Origin: Anaerolineaceae bacterium UBA4781
Lineage (GTDB): Bacteria > Chloroflexota > Anaerolineae > Anaerolineales > Anaerolineaceae
Assembly (NCBI GenBank): GCA_002403105.1
Contig: DHHD01000072.1
Coordinates: 1-28,871, forward strand
DNA length: 28,871 nt
Direction of reading: 5' to 3'
Position numbers and translations under genes: made by a program. Below the pieces are notes generated by a model. The model was not told the origin of the DNA, searched no databases, and saw nothing but the letters and a program-made list of their open reading frames with translations. Of the stretch, positions 1-6,054 are shown piece by piece. Numbering within the stretch: the stretch's first letter is position 1; each line of letters opens with the position of its first letter.

Positions 1-369
1 CTGCCGTATTACTATTCCGCTTCTGAGGTGGTTGTCATGCCATCGCATTATGAATCCTTCGGTATGGTCGCGTTGGAATCCATGGCGTGCGGTACGCCTG
101 TCATCGCTACGAAAGTAGGCGGCTTGGAATTGCTGGTGCAGGATGAAATCACCGGTCTCAGCGTTCCGGATGACGATCCAGAGTCCCTGGCAGTACAATT
201 GAAACGCATGCTCTGCAAAGAAGGATTGCGAAAAGAATTAAGCAAGAACTGCCTGGAATTTGCGCAAGATTTTAGCTGGTCGATCATCACACGCGAATTA
301 ATTGAAATCTATCAAAGAATGGTTGCCGGGTCTATTCAGGATCATCCTGAACATCCCAACCACGTTTGA
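1..369 (+). CDS. Glycosyltransferase family 4 (group 1), C-terminal part only
   Basis: This is the last 122 codons of a gene that begins outside the window; the frame is open from base 1 to the TGA at 367-369. The segment is the C-terminal nucleotide-sugar-binding Rossmann lobe of a GT-B fold enzyme. The hallmark is the ExFGxxxLExMAxGxPVIA-type motif: a conserved Glu-Ser-Phe-Gly, then Ala-Leu-Glu-Ser-Met-Ala-Cys-Gly-Thr-Pro-Val-Ile-Ala, followed by the GG of the donor site and a GLSVPDDDPESLA stretch. Such enzymes move a sugar from an activated nucleotide donor to lipid, sugar or small-molecule acceptors. The donor and acceptor cannot be told from this fragment; sucrose-phosphate-synthase-like and MshA-like members share these motifs. 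The last 38 bases overlap the 3' end of dinB, which converges from the other strand. Confidence 0.87.
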   Translation: MPYYYSASEVVVMPSHYESFGMVALESMACGTPVIATKVGGLELLVQDEITGLSVPDDDPESLAVQLKRMLCKEGLRKELSKNCLEFAQDFSWSIITRELIEIYQRMVAGSIQDHPEHPNHV

Positions 370-1516
370 TCATTTTCTTTCCAAAGCGTTTTTTGATATC
401 ATCCATAGCCTGCAAAAGCTGATCTTCTTTTTGATAACGGGTATCCAGAATGGAAAGCTGCTGCAGAGTGGTTGTCAGGGTCGCCACTGCCACCCCTAGC
501 AAACGCACCTTCATGCCAGGTTTCCAGATCTCATGCAGTAAGCGCAGAATCGATTGATAAATGACAGTATCATGATTGGTCGGTTGAGGGAAGCTCAATT
601 GCCTGGTATGCGTTTCAAAATCAGGCCAGCGGATCTTCAGGCGGATCGTTTTTCCGCTCAATCCCTGCTGGCGCAGCCGGTAGGCTACTTTTTCGCTGAG
701 CTGCCGCAGCGTGCGCTCGATCTCCACTTCGTCATCAATATCTTTTCCGAATGTGGTTTCATTGCTGATGGATTTGATATCTTCTTCATTTCCAACCGGT
801 CGGTCATCCATGCCGGCAGCGCGCTTTTTTAATGTGCTCGCGAATTGCCCGATTTGTTTCTCGAGAATTCCATCGGGAGTTTTTGCCAGATCGCCAATGG
901 TGGTGTAGCCCATTTTGATGAACTGTGGCACACCTTTCTTTCCGATACCCCATAATTCCTTTATTGGCAGCGGCGCCAGGAACTCCGCTTCTTTTCCTGC
1001 AGGAACTTCCAGGATGGCACGGGGAGTTTGGTCACCGTGATACGATGATTTCGCAATATTCGTGGCGATCTTGGCTACCAGTTTATTCGAAGCAATACCA
1101 ATGGAACAGGGTAATGCAGTTTCATCTCGAATACGTTTTTGGAGAGCAGCAGCAATTGCCGCACCTTTTTGCGGCATATCCGTTACATCAAGAAAGGCTT
1201 CATCAATGGAAATTTGTTCCACCAACGGGGTCGTATCACATAGGATTTCCATTACCTGTTCGGAATAGAATTGGTATTTTTTATAATGTCCATACACTAT
1301 CTTTAATCCCGGTACTTTTAACAAGGCTGTTTTCATCGGCATGGCAGAATGGATGCCTAATTTTCTGGCTGCGTATGAGCAGGTGCTCACCACTCCCCTG
1401 CTATCCGGTGATCCCCCAACCGCAAAAACTACTCCTTTTAAATCAGGATTGAGCAGTTCCTCAACGGAGCAGAAAAAAGCATCCAGATCAATATGCAAAA
1501 TCTTCCTGTAACGCAT
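332..1516 (-). CDS. dinB: DNA polymerase IV (Y-family translesion polymerase)
   Basis: A 394-residue Y-family polymerase that would copy past damaged template bases. The N-terminal HIDLDAFF motif carries the first metal-binding Asp (D10) and a Phe at the steric-gate position (F15). The second catalytic pair is SIDEAF (D105, E106). A SYAARKLGIHSAMP segment is the usual finger motif, and helix-hairpin-helix (LWGIGKKG) and little-finger domains follow. QQLSIL near residue 360 resembles a beta-clamp-binding motif. The start at 1516 is preferred because family homology begins at its MRYRKILHID. An in-frame ATG at 1546 would lie inside the upstream terminator. No Shine-Dalgarno sequence precedes the start, but a TATAAT lies about 20 bases upstream, so the leader would be very short. 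An imperfect SOS-box-like sequence sits between that box and the start. Confidence 0.94.
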   Translation of the reverse strand: MRYRKILHIDLDAFFCSVEELLNPDLKGVVFAVGGSPDSRGVVSTCSYAARKLGIHSAMPMKTALLKVPGLKIVYGHYKKYQFYSEQVMEILCDTTPLVEQISIDEAFLDVTDMPQKGAAIAAALQKRIRDETALPCSIGIASNKLVAKIATNIAKSSYHGDQTPRAILEVPAGKEAEFLAPLPIKELWGIGKKGVPQFIKMGYTTIGDLAKTPDGILEKQIGQFASTLKKRAAGMDDRPVGNEEDIKSISNETTFGKDIDDEVEIERTLRQLSEKVAYRLRQQGLSGKTIRLKIRWPDFETHTRQLSFPQPTNHDTVIYQSILRLLHEIWKPGMKVRLLGVAVATLTTTLQQLSILDTRYQKEDQLLQAMDDIKKRFGKKMIKRGWDVQDDPE

Positions 1517-1521
1517 GGATA

Positions 1522-1540
1522 GTATATATGTTCTATTATA
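1522..1540 (-). promoter_or_regulatory. Putative dinB -10 box and imperfect SOS-like operator
   Basis: On the minus strand a perfect TATAAT lies at 1540-1535, just downstream of the preceding terminator. It is followed at 1533-1522 by GAACATATATAC. This matches 10 of 12 positions of the Gram-positive LexA-type palindrome GAAC-ATAT-GTTC. No convincing -35 hexamer is present at 16-18 bases. The placement between -10 box and start codon suits a repressor site for a damage-inducible polymerase, but the second half-site is degenerate and the LexA box of this organism is unknown. Confidence 0.35.
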
Positions 1541-1544
1541 CGGC

Positions 1545-1572
1545 AAAAAAATAGCCCAGTGGGCTATTTTTT
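1545..1572 (-). terminator. Intrinsic terminator after the sugar-phosphate isomerase gene
   Basis: A 12-bp perfect inverted repeat (1546-1557 with 1561-1572) surrounds a 3-base loop, with a GC core GGGC/GCCC and A/T flanks. On the minus strand the right arm ends in a run of seven T. The stop codon of the isomerase gene (1564-1566) lies inside the hairpin, which separates that operon from dinB. The A-run on the other arm makes it potentially bidirectional. Confidence 0.85.
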
Positions 1573-2619
1573 CATATTCTGCTTCAAGTTGCTCAAGGCT
1601 TCTATGGGTGTTGGATCCGCATCATAAGCCAGCGCCAGATAATACGCAAAGTAATCTCCGAATAAGATCGCATCCCACATTTCAGCCAGGCGTGAGACGC
1701 CCTTGAAGTCAAGCGAATCCACAGCCATCCCGGCTACCATCATTTCTTGTTTGGTCAGATCCGCGCGCAGGAGATTTCGGGGATGGGTTTGACCGCCCTT
1801 CAGGAATAAAACCATCGTTTTTTCGAGAATGCTTGCGTCATTTTCCACACCTGCCAAGGTATTATGATCGGCTTCGGGTAAGAATTCAAATTGTGCCCAG
1901 GCTTTCGCCAATTCATTGATCTGCGTTTTCCAGCGGCGGGCAACTGGTGCCAGATGGTCGGAAGCGAATACTGCCACTTGCCTGCCAACTGCCTGCCCCG
2001 CCAGCCGCTTTACCGGATTCTTTACGATCGGAATACTGGCTGTATAGGTTTGCTGTTTTTTCTCGATTTCTTCCACCGCTTGCTCAACCAACTGCTGCTG
2101 TGGAGGAATTAGATCCAAACGCTCCAATAGCGCCAGCAAAATGCCGAATGAAAAACCGACTGCCGCCCGCGGCTGCCCATGATGTTCGAATTCCCAGATG
2201 GGGATAGCCGATTCTTTTGCTTTTCTTGAAATTTCTCCTCCGGTTGCGATCGTGAGGATCGGCAGACCGGCTTTGAATGCTTGATCGAAAACTGCAAGAG
2301 TTTCTTCGGTATTTCCAGAATGAGAAGAGGTGACCACCAGCGTATTTTGTTTCTCTGCCCAGGCAGGTACTATATATTCGCGCAAACTGATGACCGGAAC
2401 CGTGCAGAAAGGCGAGCAGTAAGCAGAAAGCAGGTCAGCGCCGATGGCAGATCCACCCATGCCTGCCACCAGAACGATGCCCGGTTTTTTTATATTTTTC
2501 AGGTCATAATGAGAACTGTTCGAATAGGCTTTGGCAAGCTGCTGGGGCAGCCCATCGATTTCAGCCAGCATATTCAATGTATCAATTTGATGAAATTCTG
2601 TGAAGGTATCGAGATGCAT
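1564..2619 (-). CDS. Bifunctional phosphoglucose/phosphomannose isomerase
   Basis: A 351-residue SIS-domain protein of the bifunctional PGI/PMI family, which interconverts glucose-6-phosphate or mannose-6-phosphate with fructose-6-phosphate. The first SIS domain has GMGGSAIG (residues 53-60) and the phosphate-binding SSHSGNTEET (98-107). In the second domain, Glu236 (INE) and His252 (DHN) are spaced 16 residues apart, exactly as the catalytic Glu203/His219 pair of the archaeal enzyme. The start at 2619 is chosen because homology begins there. An upstream in-frame start at 2685 would run through the preceding small gene. It is the last gene of the FHA-permease-small protein unit, begins 14 bases after the small gene and ends in a terminator. 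It could feed sugar phosphates to both glycolysis and mannose-nucleotide synthesis. Confidence 0.91.
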   Translation of the reverse strand: MHLDTFTEFHQIDTLNMLAEIDGLPQQLAKAYSNSSHYDLKNIKKPGIVLVAGMGGSAIGADLLSAYCSPFCTVPVISLREYIVPAWAEKQNTLVVTSSHSGNTEETLAVFDQAFKAGLPILTIATGGEISRKAKESAIPIWEFEHHGQPRAAVGFSFGILLALLERLDLIPPQQQLVEQAVEEIEKKQQTYTASIPIVKNPVKRLAGQAVGRQVAVFASDHLAPVARRWKTQINELAKAWAQFEFLPEADHNTLAGVENDASILEKTMVLFLKGGQTHPRNLLRADLTKQEMMVAGMAVDSLDFKGVSRLAEMWDAILFGDYFAYYLALAYDADPTPIEALSNLKQNMKK

Positions 2620-2633
2620 TGTTGTTCTTCTTT

Positions 2634-2825
2634 CTATGCTGTCTTCTTGATCACATCCTGCATTAAATCGATGAATTCCTGCCATTCCTCAATAAAAAAA
2701 TGAAGAGTGACATTATTTAATTCGAGATGATAAACATCTTCGCCATCCGGTTCGGCAGATTTCCATGCGATGTAATTATCAGTCTCTGCAATTGTTTCAA
2801 CGGCTGTTTTTTCTGGATCAGACAT
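2634..2825 (-). CDS. Small conserved-looking protein of unknown function (63 aa)
   Basis: I do not recognise the family. The 63-residue protein is acidic, lacks membrane segments, and has an N-terminal MSDPEKTAVE start, a central YHLELNNVTLHF beta-like stretch and a C-terminal amphipathic helix (FIEEWQEFIDLMQDVIKK). Coding is supported by a strong AGGAG ribosome-binding site at 2834-2838, eight bases before the ATG. An 8-base overlap with the end of the AI-2E permease gene and the 14-base gap to the isomerase gene point the same way. The overlap suggests translational coupling. A short monomeric alpha/beta protein of this shape could be a partner of the neighbouring isomerase, but that is only a guess from position. 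Confidence 0.65.
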   Translation of the reverse strand: MSDPEKTAVETIAETDNYIAWKSAEPDGEDVYHLELNNVTLHFFIEEWQEFIDLMQDVIKKTA

Positions 2826-4056
2826 TGGGTTTTCTCCTTATTATTTTTTTTGCTTTTTCAGCAACTTTATTTATATCTGCTTTTGCCTTTTTATAAGCAT
2901 TCCCATAGAAACCCGTTACATCACCCGAATAATGTTCTTCTTCAATATTCTCCCATGGATCCTGGTCATAGATCTTGTTGAAGATATAACGCAGGATGAG
3001 CTTCCCGGTTGCCAGTAACGGCGAGGCAAAGATCATTCCAACAATTCCGAACAGATCAAGCCCTACCAGCGCGGCGATCATGATAGATGCCGGATGTAAT
3101 TTTAGGCTGCCAGCCATCACGCGCGGCGTATAAACATTATCATAAACATTATCGATCAGCCAGCCTGACAAGCTGACAATGGCTGCATACGGCAGCGGCT
3201 GTAAGCCAAAAACGGTAGTGCCTTGAAATACAGCCACCAGAAAATATACTGCCCAGGCAACCGCCACGCCAACATAAGGAATGAAATTTGCCAGACCGGC
3301 CAGAAACGCTAAGAGGACAAAATAGCGTACCCGTAGAACGCCCAGTAAAACAATATAAATACAGACGCGCACCAGAAATACTTTCGCCTGCCCGCGAAAA
3401 AAAGCTTTCCAAATGACATTGATCTCTCTTTGAAAATGGCGTACATCATCCACATAACCCGGAATGCGCATTAAGAAATTTCCACTCTTCTTTTTTTGCT
3501 TTTCATTGAGGGTCAGAAATGCGATGATTATGGTAAGGAAGAATTGCCCAAAGAAACCAATCGTAGTGGAAGCGATCCCTCCGATGGAATTTCCGATACC
3601 TGATAAAACCGGTTGGGCATATTCCAAGATTTTATCTCCAACCACATTCCAATCAATATAGGATAGGTCCACATCAAATGGACCAATTTCAAGCTTTGTC
3701 GTCGAGAGATTTTGGATGAACGCAGAAACATTATTCGTGATGGAGAGTAAAAAATTGATCAACCCTTGAACTTGTTCTACGACCGAAACGCCACCCCATA
3801 CGATCGCACCCAGAAAGATCAAGACCAGTAAAATGATCAGGAGTGCGGTTCCCAATCCCCAGGGAATTTTCAATTTCTCATTCAAGAATCGTACGGCAGG
3901 CTGCAGAATCATGGAAATGATCAAGCCGCCTATCACAACCGGAAAAAGGTTGGAAAAGCGAATGATCAGAGCAGATGCAATGATTAATAAAATCACTGCA
4001 ATAATACTCTTTGTAGTCGGCGACCATTGAGGTGAGGTATTCTGTTTTTTATTCAT
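2818..4056 (-). CDS. AI-2E family transporter (PerM/YhhT-like permease)
   Basis: A 412-residue polytopic membrane protein. It has two N-terminal hydrophobic hairpins around a short loop, a large soluble insertion (about residues 90-150) and then the conserved C-terminal core. The core includes FIPYVGVAVAWAVYF and the glycine-rich segment LVGLDLFGIVGMIFASPLLAT that marks the AI-2E/DUF20 family. A Lys/Arg-rich cytoplasmic tail ends the protein. Characterised members export autoinducer-2 or act as sodium/proton antiporters, and the substrate here cannot be predicted. It follows the FHA gene after 30 bases and overlaps the next small gene by 8 bases. No clear Shine-Dalgarno sequence precedes the ATG. 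Confidence 0.92.
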   Translation of the reverse strand: MNKKQNTSPQWSPTTKSIIAVILLIIASALIIRFSNLFPVVIGGLIISMILQPAVRFLNEKLKIPWGLGTALLIILLVLIFLGAIVWGGVSVVEQVQGLINFLLSITNNVSAFIQNLSTTKLEIGPFDVDLSYIDWNVVGDKILEYAQPVLSGIGNSIGGIASTTIGFFGQFFLTIIIAFLTLNEKQKKKSGNFLMRIPGYVDDVRHFQREINVIWKAFFRGQAKVFLVRVCIYIVLLGVLRVRYFVLLAFLAGLANFIPYVGVAVAWAVYFLVAVFQGTTVFGLQPLPYAAIVSLSGWLIDNVYDNVYTPRVMAGSLKLHPASIMIAALVGLDLFGIVGMIFASPLLATGKLILRYIFNKIYDQDPWENIEEEHYSGDVTGFYGNAYKKAKADINKVAEKAKKIIRRKPNV

Positions 4057-4086
4057 TTACAAATCGAATGATTTTCTTCGTGACCT

Positions 4087-4728
4087 TTAAGGACAGACTC
4101 CCGGTTGGATTTGGTTGAAGAAAGTTCCAAAAAGATTACACCACTGGTTGGTCCATTCTACGATTAATAATGGAATCGCGCAGAACACGATCAAGAAAAG
4201 GAGAACAATGATCAGTACTGTTAACCAGGTTGGTAATTTGCGTTTTCCTTCTGCATCCAGGGGTGAATCACTCTTTTTTACGCCATCAACAGGTTTTCGT
4301 TCGTGCTTGAGTGCTTTTTCAGGTTTCACTTCTTTTTTAGAGGATGGCTTCTTTATTTCTTTGGTTCCTTCCTGCTTTTTTCCAGGAATTTCAGCTTCTT
4401 TAGCAGCGCTGGGGATATCACCCATTTCTTCTACGCTGAATTCTAAAACAATACTTTTTCCAAGGTTGATCAAATCTTCGTTTTTTAATGCAGCCGGTTT
4501 TCCTATTGGTTTGCCGGAAAGAAAAGTTCCGTTGGTCGAATGTAGATCTTCGAGAAAATATTGATCGTTCTTTTTAAATAGGCGCGCATGCTTGCGTGAG
4601 ATTTCTGGATCGCTGATGATGAGATCATTGATTAATTCTCGCCCGATCACATATTCATCCTTTTCAAGCTTGTATGTTTTATCTGTTTCGGGACCAGATT
4701 TCATGATTAGTTTATACATGAACGTCAT
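4087..4728 (-). CDS. FHA-domain protein with C-terminal membrane anchor
   Basis: A 213-residue protein with a forkhead-associated phosphothreonine-binding domain (about residues 15-100). The phosphopeptide-contact residues are all visible: GR (R30), SRKH (S44, H47) and STNGT (N66). A Lys/Glu/Pro-rich disordered linker (about 105-158) leads to one strongly hydrophobic helix (LTVLIIVLLFLIVFCAIPLLIV) and a short tail with two Cys. The FHA domain should therefore face the cytoplasm and dock a Thr-phosphorylated partner at the membrane; no Ser/Thr kinase is present in this window. The start at 4728 has an excellent AGGAGG site at 4739-4734. A longer reading from 4818 would enter the 6S-like RNA and the promoter. 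It heads the permease-small protein-isomerase unit. Confidence 0.91.
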   Translation of the reverse strand: MTFMYKLIMKSGPETDKTYKLEKDEYVIGRELINDLIISDPEISRKHARLFKKNDQYFLEDLHSTNGTFLSGKPIGKPAALKNEDLINLGKSIVLEFSVEEMGDIPSAAKEAEIPGKKQEGTKEIKKPSSKKEVKPEKALKHERKPVDGVKKSDSPLDAEGKRKLPTWLTVLIIVLLFLIVFCAIPLLIVEWTNQWCNLFGTFFNQIQPGVCP

Positions 4729-4756
4729 TTCATCCTCCTCAATCATCCGATTCTTT

Positions 4757-4785
4757 AGTTTATAACGAACACGGTCAGACGTCAA
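4757..4785 (-). promoter_or_regulatory. Putative sigma-70 promoter of the FHA gene operon
   Basis: On the minus strand a TTGACG -35 hexamer (4785-4780) is followed by overlapping -10 candidates. TAAACT (4762-4757) lies at a 17-base spacing and TATAAA (4764-4759) at 15 bases. The FHA start codon lies about 30 bases further on, preceded by AGGAGG. The box sits just downstream of the 6S-like RNA, so the operon has its own start as well as possible read-through. Confidence 0.5.
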
Positions 4786-4807
4786 CGGAAATCTTATTAA
4801 AAATAAA

Positions 4808-4979
4808 TACCCCACCATGCCGTGTGCTGCGTAGTTTTGAACCTGCTTGCGCAGGTCGGGTCCCGACCTGTTGACTCCGCCTTGGCTTGCGCCTATCGCG
4901 TAACCAACATAAGATGAGAACCCATCTGATAAAGTGTTGGCTCAAAACATCATGTGCCGCATCACGAACACAGCAGGGT
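4808..4979 (-). ncRNA. ssrS: 6S RNA (RNA polymerase-binding regulatory RNA)
   Basis: The minus strand carries a structured RNA of about 172 nt in the 347-base stretch with no protein gene. Its 5' part has the order seen in E. coli 6S RNA: a TGTTCG block, a GCGGC block and a TGAGCC block with similar spacing. Its 3' part has the matching CGCAGCACACGGC segment. The two ends pair as a closing stem: TACCC with GGGTA, and TGCTGTGT with ACACGGCA. A TATAAG -10 box at 4991-4986 sits six bases before an A at 4979, the likely first nucleotide. A T-rich stretch follows the 3' end. 6S RNA mimics an open promoter and sequesters the housekeeping RNA polymerase in stationary phase. Ends are estimates from pairing; the call rests on recall of the family, not on a covariance search. 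Confidence 0.75.
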
Positions 4980-4985
4980 AACGTT

Positions 4986-4991
4986 CTTATA
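4986..4991 (-). promoter_or_regulatory. -10 box of the 6S-like RNA
   Basis: TATAAG on the minus strand, six bases upstream of the predicted RNA 5' end (A at 4979). The best -35 candidate at a 17-base spacing is TAGTCA, which is weak. The position of the box relative to the base-paired 5' end supports the RNA call. Confidence 0.5.
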
Positions 4992-5075
4992 CCATGTTTT
5001 TTCAAGGCTGACTAGGTTGGTTATGGTGACTTTAATGGAGATGAGATTTGATACAATTTTCATACGAGGAAAACA

Positions 5076-5648
5076 ATGAGTTATCGCGTCTTTACAGCCC
5101 TTGACCTTTCTGAACAGGTTATTTCAGCGATCATCAATTACCAGAAAAATCTGGAGCAGCATCTACCGCCAATTCTGCGTTGGACGAAAGCCGATCAACT
5201 GCACATTACTCTGAAATTCGTAGGAGAATTGCGGGAAAGCCATCTTCAATCCCTCCAGAGCAAAATTGGGGAAGTTTTTTCGGGAGTTGAGAAATTCCAG
5301 CTTCAACTGCTTGGATCGGGGATCTTTCCAAACGTAAAAAATCCTCGCATCCTATGGATAGGTATTCACCCCTCGCATGCATTGTTGGAAGTGGTTAATA
5401 AGAATGAAGAGATTTTCCAAACTTTCGGTTACCCTATCGAGAAACGTCCTTTTCAAGCACATATAACCATCGCCCGCTTTAAAGACAATGTCACCCATCA
5501 GGAATTGAGCCAATTTCAATTTCAATGGAACACCATAAAACAAGATTTTCAGGCACAGCAAAGCATGGATCATCTTACCTTCTACCAGAGCACGCTTACC
5601 ACACAAGGTCCCATCTATAAGATCATCACAAAGGTCGATTTTCACTGA
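5076..5648 (+). CDS. thpR: RNA 2',3'-cyclic phosphodiesterase (2H family, LigT-like)
   Basis: A 190-residue two-histidine phosphoesterase. It carries both HxT signature motifs, HITLKF (His43, Thr45) and HITIAR (His129, Thr131), at the usual spacing. The family's C-terminal TTQGPIYKII strand is also present. Members hydrolyse 2',3'-cyclic phosphate ends of RNA to 2'-phosphates and can ligate tRNA halves in vitro; the cellular role is poorly defined. The length matches the family. A GAGGA site lies five bases before the ATG, and a TACAAT (5052-5057) could be its -10 box. It is divergent from the 6S-like RNA and precedes rsfS by about 50 bases, separated by a weak 6-bp hairpin (5653-5675). Confidence 0.93.
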   Translation: MSYRVFTALDLSEQVISAIINYQKNLEQHLPPILRWTKADQLHITLKFVGELRESHLQSLQSKIGEVFSGVEKFQLQLLGSGIFPNVKNPRILWIGIHPSHALLEVVNKNEEIFQTFGYPIEKRPFQAHITIARFKDNVTHQELSQFQFQWNTIKQDFQAQQSMDHLTFYQSTLTTQGPIYKIITKVDFH

Positions 5649-5686
5649 ACAGATGCCCGTGATAGAATTGGGCATGTCGTTTATGA

Positions 5687-5694
5687 AGAGGTGA
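5687..5694 (+). promoter_or_regulatory. Ribosome-binding site that decides the rsfS start
   Basis: AGAGGTGA closely matches the anti-Shine-Dalgarno complement AGGAGGTGA and ends three bases before the CTG at 5698. No ATG follows at a usable distance in any frame. A GTG at 5691 lies within the site itself and is out of frame with RsfS. This makes CTG the best-supported initiation codon. Confidence 0.6.
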
Positions 5695-5697
5695 AAA

Positions 5698-6051
5698 CTG
5701 GGAACTCAAAGAACATTAGAAATTGCGCGTAAAATTGTCGCATCATTGGAAGATAAAAAAGGGGAAGACATCGTTTTGATGGATGTTAGTAATATCTGCC
5801 AATTTACAGATTATTTCATTATCTGCAGCGGTACAAGTGAACGTATGTTGCACAGTCTGTCTAAAACAGTCGATGAAACAGCCAAATCAAACTTCAATCT
5901 TGATGCCAAAATCAACGGCAAAGGTTTTGGGGGGTGGATAACCCTTGACTTTGGTGATTTGGTAGTGCATCTTTTTTCGGAGCACCAGCGCGACTATTAC
6001 CAGCTCGAAGAGCTGTGGTCGGAAGGAAAAATTCTCCTGCGTCTTAAATAA
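5698..6051 (+). CDS. rsfS: Ribosomal silencing factor RsfS, apparent CTG start
   Basis: RsfS (Iojap/YbeB family) binds ribosomal protein uL14 and blocks subunit joining when nutrients are low. The family core is intact: EDIVLMDVS, TDYFIICSGTSERM, GWITLDFGDLVVHLF and YYQLEELW. Reading in frame upstream gives LEIARKIVASLEDKKG, the expected first helix. The only ordinary in-frame start (TTG at 5746) would delete that helix. Between it and the stop at 5692 no ATG, GTG or earlier TTG exists, but a CTG at 5698 sits 6-7 bases after a strong AGAGGTGA ribosome-binding site. This start gives 117 residues, the normal family length. I therefore annotate CTG as the start. A sequencing error hiding an ATG is the alternative. 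Confidence 0.88.
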   Translation: MGTQRTLEIARKIVASLEDKKGEDIVLMDVSNICQFTDYFIICSGTSERMLHSLSKTVDETAKSNFNLDAKINGKGFGGWITLDFGDLVVHLFSEHQRDYYQLEELWSEGKILLRLK

Positions 6052-6054
6052 ATG

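Noticed and set aside
925..1452. Plus-strand 175-codon ORF
   Set aside because: Antisense to dinB with shadow-frame composition; dinB is intact on the other strand.
4775..5005. Minus-strand 76-codon ORF
   Set aside because: It runs through the 6S-like RNA, is rich in Arg and Cys, has no ribosome-binding site, and is explained by the RNA.
5653..5675. Hairpin between thpR and rsfS
   Set aside because: Only six base pairs with an 11-base loop and no T-tract. It is too weak to call a terminator, so thpR and rsfS may be co-transcribed.
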